DNA of 64,000 nucleotides from Bradyrhizobium rifense (GCF_008123425.1 NZ_VSSS01000050.1:1-64000); one strand, 5' to 3'; positions 35,206-43,723 are shown, counted from the first letter of the stretch. Notes: generated by a model not told the origin, from the sequence alone. Translations and numbers: made by a program.

Positions 35206-36069
35206 ATGACAGTCAAAGCCCTCATCGCCTCTTTCACCCAGCAGGAAGACCTCAACTTCCTGTTGACCAACCGCATCCCCCGCGCGGCACTGACCCGCTT
35301 CATGGGCTGGTTCTCCAAGATCGAGAATCCGCTGGTGCGGGACGCCTCCATCGCGCTGTGGAAGCTGTTCTCTGACCTCGATCTGTCGGAGGCGAAGAAA
35401 GACCATTTCAGGAGTCTGCACGACTGCTTCACCCGGGAGCTCAAGCCGGGCCTGCGGCCGTTTGATCCGGATCCGTCGGTGGTCGCCAGTCCCTCGGACG
35501 GCATCGTTGGCGCCCATGGCCGGATTGCCGATACCGAGCTGTTCCAGGTCAAGGGCGCGCCCTATTCGCTGCTCGACCTGCTTGGCGACCCTGCGCTGGT
35601 CGAGCAGCACCGCAACGGAAGCTTCGTTACGCTGCGGCTGACCTCGAGCATGTATCACCGCTTCCACGCACCGTTCGATGCGCATATCGAGCGCGTCACG
35701 CTGATCCATGGCGACGTCTGGAACGTCAACCCGATCGCGCTGAAGCGGGTCGAGCGTCTCTTCTGCAAGAACGAGCGCGCGGTGATCCGCACGCATTTGT
35801 CGACCGGCGAGGCCGTGACGCTGGTACCGGTTGCAGCGATCCTGGTTGCCAGCATCCGGTTGCACTTCCTCGACATGGTGCTGAACGCGCAGACCAAGGG
35901 GCCGGTCAATTTCCCCTGCGACGTCAACGTGACCAAGGGCGAGGAGCTCGGCTGGTTCGAACATGGCTCGACCATCATCATCCTGGCGCCGGGCGATTTT
36001 TCGTTCTGCGATGGCATTGCCGAAGGGACGCGCATCCGCGCAGGTCAGGCGCTGCTGAGGAAAAAATAG
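35206..36069 (+). CDS. psd: phosphatidylserine decarboxylase proenzyme (long type)
   Basis: 287 residues, E. coli-type length. It converts phosphatidylserine to phosphatidylethanolamine at the inner membrane. Catalytic residues are present: Asp98 (SPSDG), His154 (YHRFHAP), and the self-cleavage HGST with Ser255 that becomes the pyruvoyl group. Rhizobial canonical Psd enzymes are usually shorter (about 230 residues) and paired with pssA; no pssA is here, so this may be a second isozyme. The neighbouring lipid genes suggest a shared pathway. Confidence 0.9.
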   Translation: MTVKALIASFTQQEDLNFLLTNRIPRAALTRFMGWFSKIENPLVRDASIALWKLFSDLDLSEAKKDHFRSLHDCFTRELKPGLRPFDPDPSVVASPSDGIVGAHGRIADTELFQVKGAPYSLLDLLGDPALVEQHRNGSFVTLRLTSSMYHRFHAPFDAHIERVTLIHGDVWNVNPIALKRVERLFCKNERAVIRTHLSTGEAVTLVPVAAILVASIRLHFLDMVLNAQTKGPVNFPCDVNVTKGEELGWFEHGSTIIILAPGDFSFCDGIAEGTRIRAGQALLRKK

Positions 36070-36135
36070 CCTTCAATCCGCCGTCTCGGCCGCCTATATC
36101 GTCGCCGGGACAATTCGCTCGATACGGATTTTGTG

Positions 36136-36705
36136 ATGGCGCGGGCGCCGGTGATGGCGGCGGGTGGTATCGTGCTGCGGCGTGGCGACACGCCGCTGAT
36201 TGCCATCGTGCGTCAGCGCAAGCGCAATGAATGGGTGCTGCCCAAGGGCAAGCTCGACGACGGCGAGACGCCGAAGGAAGCCGCGCACCGCGAAGTGCTG
36301 GAAGAGACCGGCCACGACGTAGTCGTGCACGAGTTTCTGGGCACGATCGCCTACCAGTCCGGCGGCCCCATCAAGATCGTGCATTTCTGGCGGATGGAGG
36401 CCGAGGGCGTCCAAGTCCGCAAGTTGATGAACGACATCAAGGCCATCGACTGGCTGACGCTGGACGACGCGCTCGCACGCCTGTCGCGCGAATATGAGCG
36501 TGCGTTCCTGACCCAGGTCGGCCCGATCGCGATCGCCGCCGCCGGCCTCGCATCGCCTCCAGCGCCGGAGCCGGCGCCAATGCTCGCGGCCGACGACGTC
36601 GACGCCGCTTTGGAGACGCTCACGCCCGCGGAAGCTGCCTCCGTCGACGAGCTGCGGCACGGCCTGCTGCAAAAGGTGCGAGCCTGGCTGCGCGGCGAGG
36701 CGTGA
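36136..36705 (+). CDS. NUDIX hydrolase
   Basis: 189 residues. NUDIX box at about 38-60 (GKLDDGETPKEAAHREVLEETG) fits GX5EX7REUXEEXGU exactly. It hydrolyses nucleoside diphosphate-linked substrates (for example Ap4A, NADH or nucleotide sugars); the target is unknown. The C-terminal 60 residues are Ala/Pro-rich and then helical, an extension not usual for the minimal fold. Start at ATG 36136 (a GTG at 36133 is possible). Confidence 0.9.
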   Translation: MARAPVMAAGGIVLRRGDTPLIAIVRQRKRNEWVLPKGKLDDGETPKEAAHREVLEETGHDVVVHEFLGTIAYQSGGPIKIVHFWRMEAEGVQVRKLMNDIKAIDWLTLDDALARLSREYERAFLTQVGPIAIAAAGLASPPAPEPAPMLAADDVDAALETLTPAEAASVDELRHGLLQKVRAWLRGEA

Positions 36706-36718
36706 GGTTTCTCTGTTC

Positions 36719-36926
36719 ACCTCTCCCCGCCCTTTTGCGGGGAGAGGTCGGATCGCGTAAGCGATCCGGGTGAGGGGCATGGCACTCCGTTGCCAAGAGG
36801 GAAGTCCATCCGACTCGCATCACGACCGTGGAGTTGGATCCTCGATCCGCAATTCAAATCGAACTCGCGGAAGCAGCCCCTCACCCCAACCCTCTCCCCG
36901 TAAGAACGGGGCGAGGGAGCGCACCG
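36719..36926. repeat. intergenic repeats
   Basis: CACCTCTCCCCGCCCTTTTG with a matching GCGGGGAGAGGT (hairpin, 36719-36749), followed by GTCGGATCGCGTAAGCGATC; then the 53-base element at 36873-36926 that also occurs at 228-280. No gene. Confidence 0.75.
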
Positions 36927-36938
36927 CGTGCTTCGGCG

Positions 36939-38381
36939 CTACCGCTTCTTCTTTTCCTTCGGAGCCGGCGCAGGCCGGCGCGGCACGGCGGGGCGTTGTG
37001 CGGCGGGCAGGCGCTGCTGCAGGCCGGGCTGGCGTGGTGCGGCGCCTTGTTGCGGCTGGGCGGCCGGCTGTGTGCCGGGCTGCAATCCGGTGCGCGGCGT
37101 TTGCGGTTGTGGCGTCGTGCCCGGCTGAGGCGCGACCGCGCCGGGTGCTTGCGGAGATTGTCCGCTGCGCTGGGGCTGCGTCTGCGGCGCGCCGCCGGGC
37201 TGCGTGCCTTGTCCGGTGCGCGGCTGGCCCGTGCCTTGCGGCTGGCCAGGTTGCTGCTGACCCTGGCCCGCGCGCGGTGTGCCCGGCTGCACGGCGCCGC
37301 CTTGTCCTTGCCGCTGCGGCGTCTGCGTGCCTGGCGTACCCTGGCGGTTCGGCGCAGCCGGCTGCTGCTGACCCGGACGGTTGTTCTGACCCGGCTGGCC
37401 GTTCGGCCGCTGCGGCTGCTGGTTCGGCGCCGTGTTCGGACGCAATTGCTGTTGTTGCGGCGGCTGCGCCGGTCGCGGAATGCGGCTGACCGCGGCCGGA
37501 TTGGCGCGGCGGAAGTCGCGCTGCTCGGTGACGATCTGGCGGCCGGTGGTCTGCGCCGCATGCACCTGGCTGACGAAGCCGCGGTCGCGCGCAATCTGCT
37601 GCGCTGGAATTGTGATCGGCACTGCGGCAAAGCGCATGCCGCCCGGGCCGGCCGCACCTGGCCGGATCGCAAAGCCGCTCGAGGCTTGGGTCAGCGCGCC
37701 GAGCCGCGTGCCGCTGGCGCGGTCGTTGACGTCGATATGGCCGACCCGGCCGTCGGCGTCAGGATAGAGCTTGATGTTGACGTTGTTCGCAGTGTTCGCG
37801 GTCGCGTTCTCGGGCACGTCGACGACGCCGGTGGTGCCGCGAATGCCGAGCGTTGCGGTCGGCGTTGCGATCTTCATGTCGCCGGTTTTCGCCACCGCCG
37901 CCGCGACGAAGGCGACCGTGCCCTTGCCGATGTCGAAGATCGCCGAGTTCTGCTTGCCGCCGTCCTCATAGACGTAATTGTCGATGGTGATCTTGGAGCT
38001 GGCGGAGAGGTTGAACGTGGTGGCGTCGTTGAAGGTGATGCCGAGCGACGAGTTCGAGGAGGTCTGCACGACGTCGTTGAGATAGATGTCGTCGCGCACC
38101 TTCAGCGGATAGGAATTCTTGTCGCGGATCACGGTCGCGATCCCCGTCACGGTCGCGACGTTGCCGATCGGCTCCACGGCGGCGGGCTGCGCATCCGCGG
38201 CGGGCGCAGGCGAGGCCGATGGCGCGGGGGAGGGGGCGGGCGTCGGTTGTGCCTGCGGCTGCGCTTGTGCCTGGGCCAGCTCGATTGCATCGGACGCGCA
38301 CGCGCTGTCCGCGCCGGCCAGCGGCAGCGCCAGCAGCGGCAAAGCAAACACGACGCGGCGCCAAGCCACCATCAAAGCCAC
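36939..38381 (-). CDS. exported FecR-domain protein with Gln/Pro-rich tail
   Basis: 480 residues. Signal peptide (about 1-30, ending ACAS), Ala/Pro/Gln-rich linker, then a FecR domain (about 70-190: GNVATVTGIATVIRDK, GTVAFVAAAVAKTGDMKIATPTATLGIRGT). FecR domains sit in iron-siderophore anti-sigma factors, but this one lacks an N-terminal cytoplasmic helix and is probably periplasmic. Residues beyond 300 are almost entirely Gln, Pro, Gly and Asn repeats (for example QPGTTPQPQTPRTG). It ends in KEKKKR. Function unknown. Low-complexity reading creates long open frames on the opposite strand here, which I regard as shadows. Confidence 0.85.
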   Translation of the reverse strand: MALMVAWRRVVFALPLLALPLAGADSACASDAIELAQAQAQPQAQPTPAPSPAPSASPAPAADAQPAAVEPIGNVATVTGIATVIRDKNSYPLKVRDDIYLNDVVQTSSNSSLGITFNDATTFNLSASSKITIDNYVYEDGGKQNSAIFDIGKGTVAFVAAAVAKTGDMKIATPTATLGIRGTTGVVDVPENATANTANNVNIKLYPDADGRVGHIDVNDRASGTRLGALTQASSGFAIRPGAAGPGGMRFAAVPITIPAQQIARDRGFVSQVHAAQTTGRQIVTEQRDFRRANPAAVSRIPRPAQPPQQQQLRPNTAPNQQPQRPNGQPGQNNRPGQQQPAAPNRQGTPGTQTPQRQGQGGAVQPGTPRAGQGQQQPGQPQGTGQPRTGQGTQPGGAPQTQPQRSGQSPQAPGAVAPQPGTTPQPQTPRTGLQPGTQPAAQPQQGAAPRQPGLQQRLPAAQRPAVPRRPAPAPKEKKKR

Positions 38382-38494
38382 GAATGAGGTCCCGGTGAGA
38401 ACACGAGGCGAGATCGGCCGATATCAGCCGGAGCTGGCTGAATGGCGGATGAACGTCTGTCGCACGGGACGGGCGAACGTTCAAACGCCAATAT

Positions 38495-38529
38495 TCAAAC
38501 GCCACGTCCCGGTGTCAGGGACGTGGCGT
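38495..38529 (-). terminator. intrinsic terminator after DUF2147 paralog 1
   Basis: On the minus strand the stem ACGCCACGTCCC / GGGACGTGGCGT (12 bp, perfect) with a 7-base loop is followed by TTTGAATATT, 39 bases beyond the stop codon. Confidence 0.75.
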
Positions 38530-38567
38530 CATGATGGGAACAAAAATGCTTGGCAGCGGCGTCGATA

Positions 38568-39344
38568 TCAGCTGACCCGCTTCCAGGTCTGGCCGCCGCA
38601 GAACATGCCGCCGAAGGCGCAGCCCTGCACGCGCATTGCGTTCGGGCCCTTCATCGCGATCGTCGAGTCGTAGTTCTTGCCGGAGTCGGGATCGTGGATG
38701 CGGCCGCTCCACTTGGCGCCGTCGGGCTTCATGTTGATCAGGATGCGCTCATTGCTCTTCTCGGCATAGCCGCAGAGGTTGGTGCCGCACTGTTCGACGC
38801 GGACGTTGCCCTTGTTCTCTTCGGTCGCCCACACGCCGACCGGCGTGTTCGCGGCCTGCACGGGCGCGACGGGAGCAGGTGCCGGAGCCGGCGCATAAGC
38901 AGGAGTAGCGGCGACCGGCGCGGGAGCGGCAACCGGAGCAGGGGCTGCAACCGGCGCAGCCTGCGTCGTCGTGTCGACAGACGGCGCCGCGGCGACGGTC
39001 GTGGCCGGGGCGGGGGGAGCAACCGGCGCGGTAGCCTGCATGGGCGCCTGCTGCACGGGCTGCTGCTGCAGCGGAGCCGGCGCGGGCTTTGCCGTCGTCG
39101 CCGGCGTGGTGTCGTCATCGTCCTTGGAGCCGCCAAGGCCGTTGAGGTTGATGTTGTTCAGCTTGATCGGCTTGTCCGACAGGCCCGGCGCCACGATGGT
39201 CACGCAATCGAGCGAGGCGCAGTTACGCGGCGTCTCGATGCGGATGCGCTGGCCTTCGATCTGGAACGAGACCGAATTGCCGGCATGGGCTGCGGCGGTC
39301 GATGCGAGGAAGAGGGCGGTGGCGGCGATGGTGAGCTTGTTCAT
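38568..39344 (-). CDS. exported DUF2147 protein, paralog 1
   Basis: 258 residues. Signal peptide (1-21, AAAHAG), a 50-residue N-terminal unit with two cysteines (RNCASLDCVTI), a long Ala/Pro/Gln linker, and a C-terminal DUF2147 domain (from about 160: GVWATEENKGNVRVEQCGTNLCGYAEKSNE, then NMKPDGAKWSGRIHDPDSGKNYDS). DUF2147 is a periplasmic beta-barrel-like domain of unknown function. The N-terminal and C-terminal parts match those of the divergent gene at 39533, so the two are paralogs. Confidence 0.85.
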   Translation of the reverse strand: MNKLTIAATALFLASTAAAHAGNSVSFQIEGQRIRIETPRNCASLDCVTIVAPGLSDKPIKLNNINLNGLGGSKDDDDTTPATTAKPAPAPLQQQPVQQAPMQATAPVAPPAPATTVAAAPSVDTTTQAAPVAAPAPVAAPAPVAATPAYAPAPAPAPVAPVQAANTPVGVWATEENKGNVRVEQCGTNLCGYAEKSNERILINMKPDGAKWSGRIHDPDSGKNYDSTIAMKGPNAMRVQGCAFGGMFCGGQTWKRVS

Positions 39345-39532
39345 GACAACCTCCGAAATGGCGTGGGTCCCGATATGGACTGAAGTCGGTCGTGGACCGG
39401 GTGTGGTTCGACCCTATGCTCGATGCCCCCGCCCTTCTGTGATGGACCTCACAACGGCTGCCAGGGTGAGCCAGCGCACATTCGACGGCCCTTCATCTGC
39501 GTAACATCCTCGCGATCGAGAGGGAGACGTCG

Positions 39533-40396
39533 ATGAAACGGCTTGCGATTTTGCCTGGGACGTTGATCGCTCTGACGGTGATCGCGCCCGCGGCGCAGGC
39601 CGGTTCCTACGCCTTTACGATCAGCGGCCATCGGTTCCATGTCGATGCGCCGCGCAACTGCCGATCGACGTCGTGCGTTTCGATCTCTACCGATCGTAGC
39701 CTGCGACCGACCGAGGACGTCGCCACGGCACCAGCTCCGCCACCAGCGCCGGTGGTCCAGGCGCTGCAGCCGGTCACTCCCGCCGCCCCGATTCGCCCGC
39801 CACAAGCGAGCGTGGTCGCGCCGCCGCCGGCGCCGACAGTCCCCGTCCTTGCCGCGGCGAATTCGCAGCCAATCGTGTTGCCGCCGGCGCCAAAGCTGCA
39901 GACACCAAGGGTCGAAGCTCTGAGCCCCAACCCGCCACGGGTCGAGCTATCGCCCACAGATCCGCCGCGCATGGAGCCGGTCGTCGCCCCGCGGCCCGAG
40001 ATCACGCAGACTGCAAGCGTCGCACAGCGCAGTGACGACGAGACGGCCTATATGCCGCTCGGCAAATGGGAGAGCGACGGCGCCAAGGGCACGGTCCGCA
40101 TCGAACGCTGCGGTCCCGCGCTGTGCGGTTACGCGCTGACCGAGGCGTCGACCCGCGGCGAGAGCGTGCTGGTCAACATGAAGCCGAAAGCGCACGACGT
40201 CTGGACCGGTAACATCTACAGCCGTTCCAGCGGCAACACCTATTATGCGACGATGACGCTGAAGAGCTCCGGCACGCTCCACGTCGAAGCCTGCGCGCTC
40301 AGCCGCTTCTGGTGCTCCGGCAATGACTGGACGCGGGTCGAGGCGCGGCCGGAGCAGCTGATCACGACATCGCGCCAGTGGGGCGCGCGGTCATAG
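39533..40396 (+). CDS. exported DUF2147 protein, paralog 2
   Basis: 287 residues. Same layout as the gene at 38568-39344: signal peptide (1-22, AAQAG), N-terminal unit with DAPRNCRSTSCVSI matching ETPRNCASLDCVTI of the partner, Pro-rich linker of different sequence and the DUF2147 domain (GKWESDGAKGTVRIERCG, NMKPKAHDVWTGNIYSRSSG). The two copies are divergent (spacer 188 bases). Sequence divergence is largest in the linker. Periplasmic; function unknown. Confidence 0.85.
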   Translation: MKRLAILPGTLIALTVIAPAAQAGSYAFTISGHRFHVDAPRNCRSTSCVSISTDRSLRPTEDVATAPAPPPAPVVQALQPVTPAAPIRPPQASVVAPPPAPTVPVLAAANSQPIVLPPAPKLQTPRVEALSPNPPRVELSPTDPPRMEPVVAPRPEITQTASVAQRSDDETAYMPLGKWESDGAKGTVRIERCGPALCGYALTEASTRGESVLVNMKPKAHDVWTGNIYSRSSGNTYYATMTLKSSGTLHVEACALSRFWCSGNDWTRVEARPEQLITTSRQWGARS

Positions 40397-40496
40397 GCAA
40401 CGCATCTCGCCCGTCCAATTTGTAATCGTCCTGCACCGAACCTGCAGTTCGCTTCGACGCGACCGATGGCTGACGACGCATGCAAGGAGATTGCAT

Positions 40497-40853
40497 ATGA
40501 AACGCCCCGGTCAACGTTTTGGCAAACCTCTTGGCCTCATCGCTGCGCTGCTGATCGGCAGCGCGATCTCGGCTCACGCCGACACCGACATCTGGACCAA
40601 TGTGCTGAAGCAGAAGCGCGGCGACGACGCGCTCAATGTCGACAGCTCGTTCTGCGATGCGCAGCTCGGCGCGCCGCAGAACGGCACGGCGACATCGGCA
40701 GAGTACAAGCGTTGCATGCGCGCACGCGGCTGGCGCTTCGGCCACACCGTGCGCGAGAAGGACGATCGCTATCCCGATCCTGATAATCCCGGCATGATAT
40801 GCCGCGATTTCAAGATCGGCGGCATCACCGGATCGGATTGCTCGAATTTCTGA
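40497..40853 (+). CDS. small exported protein
   Basis: 118 residues. Signal peptide (about 1-28, ending AHADTD) then a hydrophilic mature part of about 90 residues with four cysteines (SFCDAQLG, KRCMRAR, ICRDFK and DCSNF) that could form two disulfides. No family recognised. AAGGAG lies 7 bases before ATG 40497. Single gene on the plus strand after the DUF2147 gene, probably a separate transcript. Confidence 0.7.
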   Translation: MKRPGQRFGKPLGLIAALLIGSAISAHADTDIWTNVLKQKRGDDALNVDSSFCDAQLGAPQNGTATSAEYKRCMRARGWRFGHTVREKDDRYPDPDNPGMICRDFKIGGITGSDCSNF

Positions 40854-40866
40854 GCAACGCACAGCA

Positions 40867-40896
40867 CCCGGCGGCCAGACAATCTGGCTCAGCCGG
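40867..40896. terminator. nested hairpin after the small exported protein
   Basis: CCCGGC / GCCGGG enclosing GCCAGA / TCTGGC; 13 bases after the stop codon. No T-run. Confidence 0.35.
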
Positions 40897-40925
40897 GCGG
40901 CCCGTGATGCGGTCGGTGGACGCTG

Positions 40926-41009
40926 CTAGATCATGCCGAGCACGATGGCGCCGACAAAGGCCATGGCAAGATACGCGGTGACAACGCTCAGTCTCCCGAC
41001 GAACGTCAT
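40926..41009 (-). CDS. 27-residue single-span membrane microprotein
   Basis: ATG at 41009 with AGGGAG 7 bases upstream. Product starts MTFVGRLSVV and ends VLGMI; residues 9-27 are one hydrophobic helix (TAYLAMAFVGAIVLGM). It is below the usual length cut of gene callers. Two positives (Arg6 and the N-terminus) suggest an N-in orientation. No partner gene is on the same strand nearby. Proteins of this shape are, to my recollection, seen in other Bradyrhizobium strains. Confidence 0.65.
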   Translation of the reverse strand: MTFVGRLSVVTAYLAMAFVGAIVLGMI

Positions 41010-41212
41010 GACGTTGCTCCCTGAGATCCCGCCTGGGATCGCTCCCTCTGCGCGCCGCTTTGCGCGCGAGCGTTATGGTTAACAGAAACTCACCGTTTTA
41101 AAAAGTAAGCCTCACTGTCGTTCGTCTGCGGCCGCGTGGACGCGTCGTGGTAAAGGAAAGCTGAAATCAACACGTTGAAGAGTCTTTAAGTAAATTCACC
41201 GAACGTGCGCGC

Positions 41213-42412
41213 ATGACGCGCGGAGTTCGTTTGTATCTCGTCGGCTCCATCGTCCTCGTTTCGCTCGCGGGTTGCGGACGCGGCTTGTTCCAGGCCGAAC
41301 GTGAACCGTGGCGGGCCGAGGCAGAAGCGGCGTGCCTGAAATCGGGCGCCGTGAAAGAGAGCCCTGACATCGTCCGGATCGAGCCGATCTCGGGCCCCGG
41401 CATGTGCGGCGCCGAGTTTCCGCTGAAGGTCGCCGCCATCGGCGAGGGCACGAGCAGCTACGGTTTCGCCGATGAAGAGCTGCGCCCGCCCGGTAGCGTC
41501 GGCAACCAGCCGCGCTGGCCGGTGACCCAGCCGCAATCGAATTATCCGGCGCCCGGCTATCCGCAGCGGCCGAACTATCCCGAGAGCGCGGTGCGCCAGC
41601 CTTCCGGCTATGGCGCGTCCTCCGGCCCGGTGTCGCTCAGCGCGCCCGGCGTGGCGCCGCAGGAAGACGAGATCGACCTGCCGCCCGAGGGCACCGATGC
41701 CGCGGGCGCCGCGCGCTACATGAATGCGCCGAGCTATCCGGCGAGGCAGCCCGGTCCGTCACCTTATTCGCAGGCGCCTGCGCAACAGCCGCCGCCACGG
41801 CTGGGGCCCGCGCAGGGCGATCCCGTCACCGCTGTCGGTCCGGTCGCGGTGAAGCCGACGGCGACGCTCGCCTGTCCAATTGTGTCTGAACTCGACCGCT
41901 GGTTCGCCGACAGCGTGCAGCCTTCGGCGATGCGCTGGTTCGGCGCCCGCGTGGTCGAGATCAAGCAGATCTCCGCTTATTCCTGCCGCGGCATGAACGG
42001 TAACCCGAGCGCCCATATCTCCGAGCATGCCTTCGGCAACGCGCTCGATGTCGCCGCCTTCGTGCTCGCCGACGGCCGCCGCATCAGTGTGAAGGACGGC
42101 TGGCACGGGATGCCGGAAGAGCAGGGGTTCTTGCGCGACGTCCAGTCGGGCGCGTGCGCGCATTTCACCACCGTGCTCGCGCCGGGCTCGAACGTCTATC
42201 ACTACGATCACATTCACGTCGACCTGATGCGCCGAGCCAGCCGCCGCCTGATCTGCCAGCCGGCCGCAGTCTCCGGCGAAGAAGTCGCCGCGCGCGCGCA
42301 GCGGCGCACGCCTTACGCGAACGCGCGCGATCCCTCCGTGACCGGTTCGCTCGGCATGCACAAGAGCAAGCACGAGAAGGTCAACGAGGAAGACGAGTTC
42401 TCGGACGATTAG
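41213..42412 (+). CDS. extensin-like C-terminal domain lipoprotein
   Basis: 399 residues. Lipoprotein signal with LAGC (Cys21), a Pro/Tyr/Ser-rich linker (about 95-210) and a C-terminal extensin-like domain (PF06904 family) with SEHAFGNALDV, DVQSGACAHFTTVL and YHYDHIHVDL, which resembles the metal-binding core of D-Ala-D-Ala carboxypeptidases (VanY/LAS-type). It probably trims peptidoglycan stems in the periplasm. Disulfide-capable cysteines (SCRGM, GACAH). Start 41213 from the family's usual MxxxxR start. Single gene. Confidence 0.85.
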   Translation: MTRGVRLYLVGSIVLVSLAGCGRGLFQAEREPWRAEAEAACLKSGAVKESPDIVRIEPISGPGMCGAEFPLKVAAIGEGTSSYGFADEELRPPGSVGNQPRWPVTQPQSNYPAPGYPQRPNYPESAVRQPSGYGASSGPVSLSAPGVAPQEDEIDLPPEGTDAAGAARYMNAPSYPARQPGPSPYSQAPAQQPPPRLGPAQGDPVTAVGPVAVKPTATLACPIVSELDRWFADSVQPSAMRWFGARVVEIKQISAYSCRGMNGNPSAHISEHAFGNALDVAAFVLADGRRISVKDGWHGMPEEQGFLRDVQSGACAHFTTVLAPGSNVYHYDHIHVDLMRRASRRLICQPAAVSGEEVAARAQRRTPYANARDPSVTGSLGMHKSKHEKVNEEDEFSDD

Positions 42413-42496
42413 TCGGACACGACCCGAAATGCCTGCCGACATCGTCCGCTATCTCAAGATGGAAGAGGCGGGGCGTAGCGCTGCTAAGCTAGAAAA

Positions 42497-42838
42497 TCAT
42501 CTCGAAGACGGCTTCGACGGCGCCGGGGCCATGCCCATGCACAGCTGCACCTCGCTGGGGACGTTGTAGGTCCGCATGATGTGGCGGCTGTCGCGCAAGC
42601 CGGTCGCCTCGCGTTGCACCACCAACATCCAGAGCGCCTGGCCGGCGGCCATCACCAGCTTGCGCCGGGCCGGCTGCAGCGCGGGCGGTATCTCCGGGAG
42701 CGCATGCGTGGCGTCGAATTCGCGCAATTGCGCCAGCGCCTGTTCGAGCGCGCGGCCCATCCGTCCAAGCGCGGAGGCCTGTTCCTGAACGATCTCGTAA
42801 TGGAGGATATCGACCGGCGGGCGAAGATCACGGGACAT
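42497..42838 (-). CDS. DUF6665 family protein
   Basis: 113 residues. DILHYEIVQEQASALGRMGRALEQALAQL, WMLVVQREATGLRDSRHIMRTYNVP and EVQLCMG match my memory of DUF6665, a small helical protein conserved in Rhizobiales with unknown role. Cytosolic. Same strand as and upstream of nothing obvious; 54 bases from the end of the TetR gene. Confidence 0.75.
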   Translation of the reverse strand: MSRDLRPPVDILHYEIVQEQASALGRMGRALEQALAQLREFDATHALPEIPPALQPARRKLVMAAGQALWMLVVQREATGLRDSRHIMRTYNVPSEVQLCMGMAPAPSKPSSR

Positions 42839-42892
42839 GGCGCTTAATATAATGCGACACGAACCGCACGCGCAACGCGTGGCCCGCCGCCG

Positions 42893-43528
42893 TTACTTCG
42901 CCTTGTACGCGGCCAGGAACATCCGCGTTGCGCTGTCGACCACTTCCGTCATGCGCTGTTCCGACGGCGGCGGCGCGGCCTGAAAGACGAAAGGCAGGAA
43001 GAGTGAGGCCTTGCTCAGCTCCATGAACTGCGAGGCGGCCAGGTCGCAATCGTCGATCGCGAGATCGCCGGGTCCAACATGGGCTTTGAGATAGTCGGAT
43101 AGCCGGTTGATGGTCTTGTCCAGCACGCGCAGATAATAGCGGCAGCCGACATCGGGCATGCGCTCGGCGATCGCCATCACGGTGCGGATCGCCGATCCGC
43201 CGCCGGGCCGGCAGAGCAGGCGAATGTAGGCCTGCCCAAAATCGTTCAGCGTGGTCTCGACGTCGCGCGCCGGATCGAAATTGAACACGACCTGACCGTA
43301 CTGGAGCGCTTCCTCCTCGAGGATGGCTTCGAACAGCGCGCTCTTGTCGGCGAAGTAGACGTAGAGCGTGCCCTTGGAGACGCCGGCCGCGCGCGCGATC
43401 TCGCCCATGCTGGCCCCGTCAAAACCCAGATCCATGAATACCTTACGGGCGCCGTCCAGGATCTGGCGGCGCTTGGAGCTGTCCTCCTCTTGGAGGACGT
43501 GCAGATGTTCGCGGTCAGCTACAACCAT
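42893..43528 (-). CDS. TetR-family transcriptional repressor
   Basis: 211 residues. The N-terminal HTH (about 20-65: RRQILDGARKVFMDLGFDGA, EIARAAGVSKGTLYVYFADK) is a strong TetR match; the C-terminal helical domain binds an inducer. It resembles rhizobial regulators of multidrug efflux. Start at ATG 43528; a longer frame upstream runs through the operator DNA and is not used. Divergent from emrA-like gene; the 195-base spacer holds a near-perfect palindrome (43628-43648), the likely operator for both genes. Confidence 0.9.
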   Translation of the reverse strand: MVVADREHLHVLQEEDSSKRRQILDGARKVFMDLGFDGASMGEIARAAGVSKGTLYVYFADKSALFEAILEEEALQYGQVVFNFDPARDVETTLNDFGQAYIRLLCRPGGGSAIRTVMAIAERMPDVGCRYYLRVLDKTINRLSDYLKAHVGPGDLAIDDCDLAASQFMELSKASLFLPFVFQAAPPPSEQRMTEVVDSATRMFLAAYKAK

Positions 43529-43627
43529 TGGTTTAGGGTCTCGGAAAGTTTTGGACCGGGGCTTGGACCATGAAACGTAAATAAAGGATTCGGGCCAGTA
43601 GGGTCCGGCCCGAGAATACAAGTATAT

Positions 43628-43648
43628 TGACCGAACCGTTCGGTCAAT
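43628..43648. promoter_or_regulatory. TetR operator palindrome
   Basis: TTGACCGAA-N3-TTCGGTCAA: 9-base arms, perfect. It also contains a -35-like TTGACC. It sits between the tetR and emrA-like start codons, 75 bases before the latter. Confidence 0.75.
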
Positions 43649-43723
43649 GATATTTGGGATGGGCGAGCGGGACAGCGGCCGTGAGACGGCTGCCCCGGGT
43701 CGCGTTTTATTGGGGAGGCCTTT

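Noticed and set aside
36770..38387. Long plus-strand frames opposite the FecR-like gene, Arg/Leu/Ala-rich
   Set aside because: Shadows created by the Gln/Pro/Gly low-complexity tail in GC-rich DNA; no domain or ribosome site.
42430..42567. 46-codon frame after the extensin gene (starts MPADIVRYLK)
   Set aside because: No ribosome site, and most of it is antisense to the end of the DUF6665 gene.
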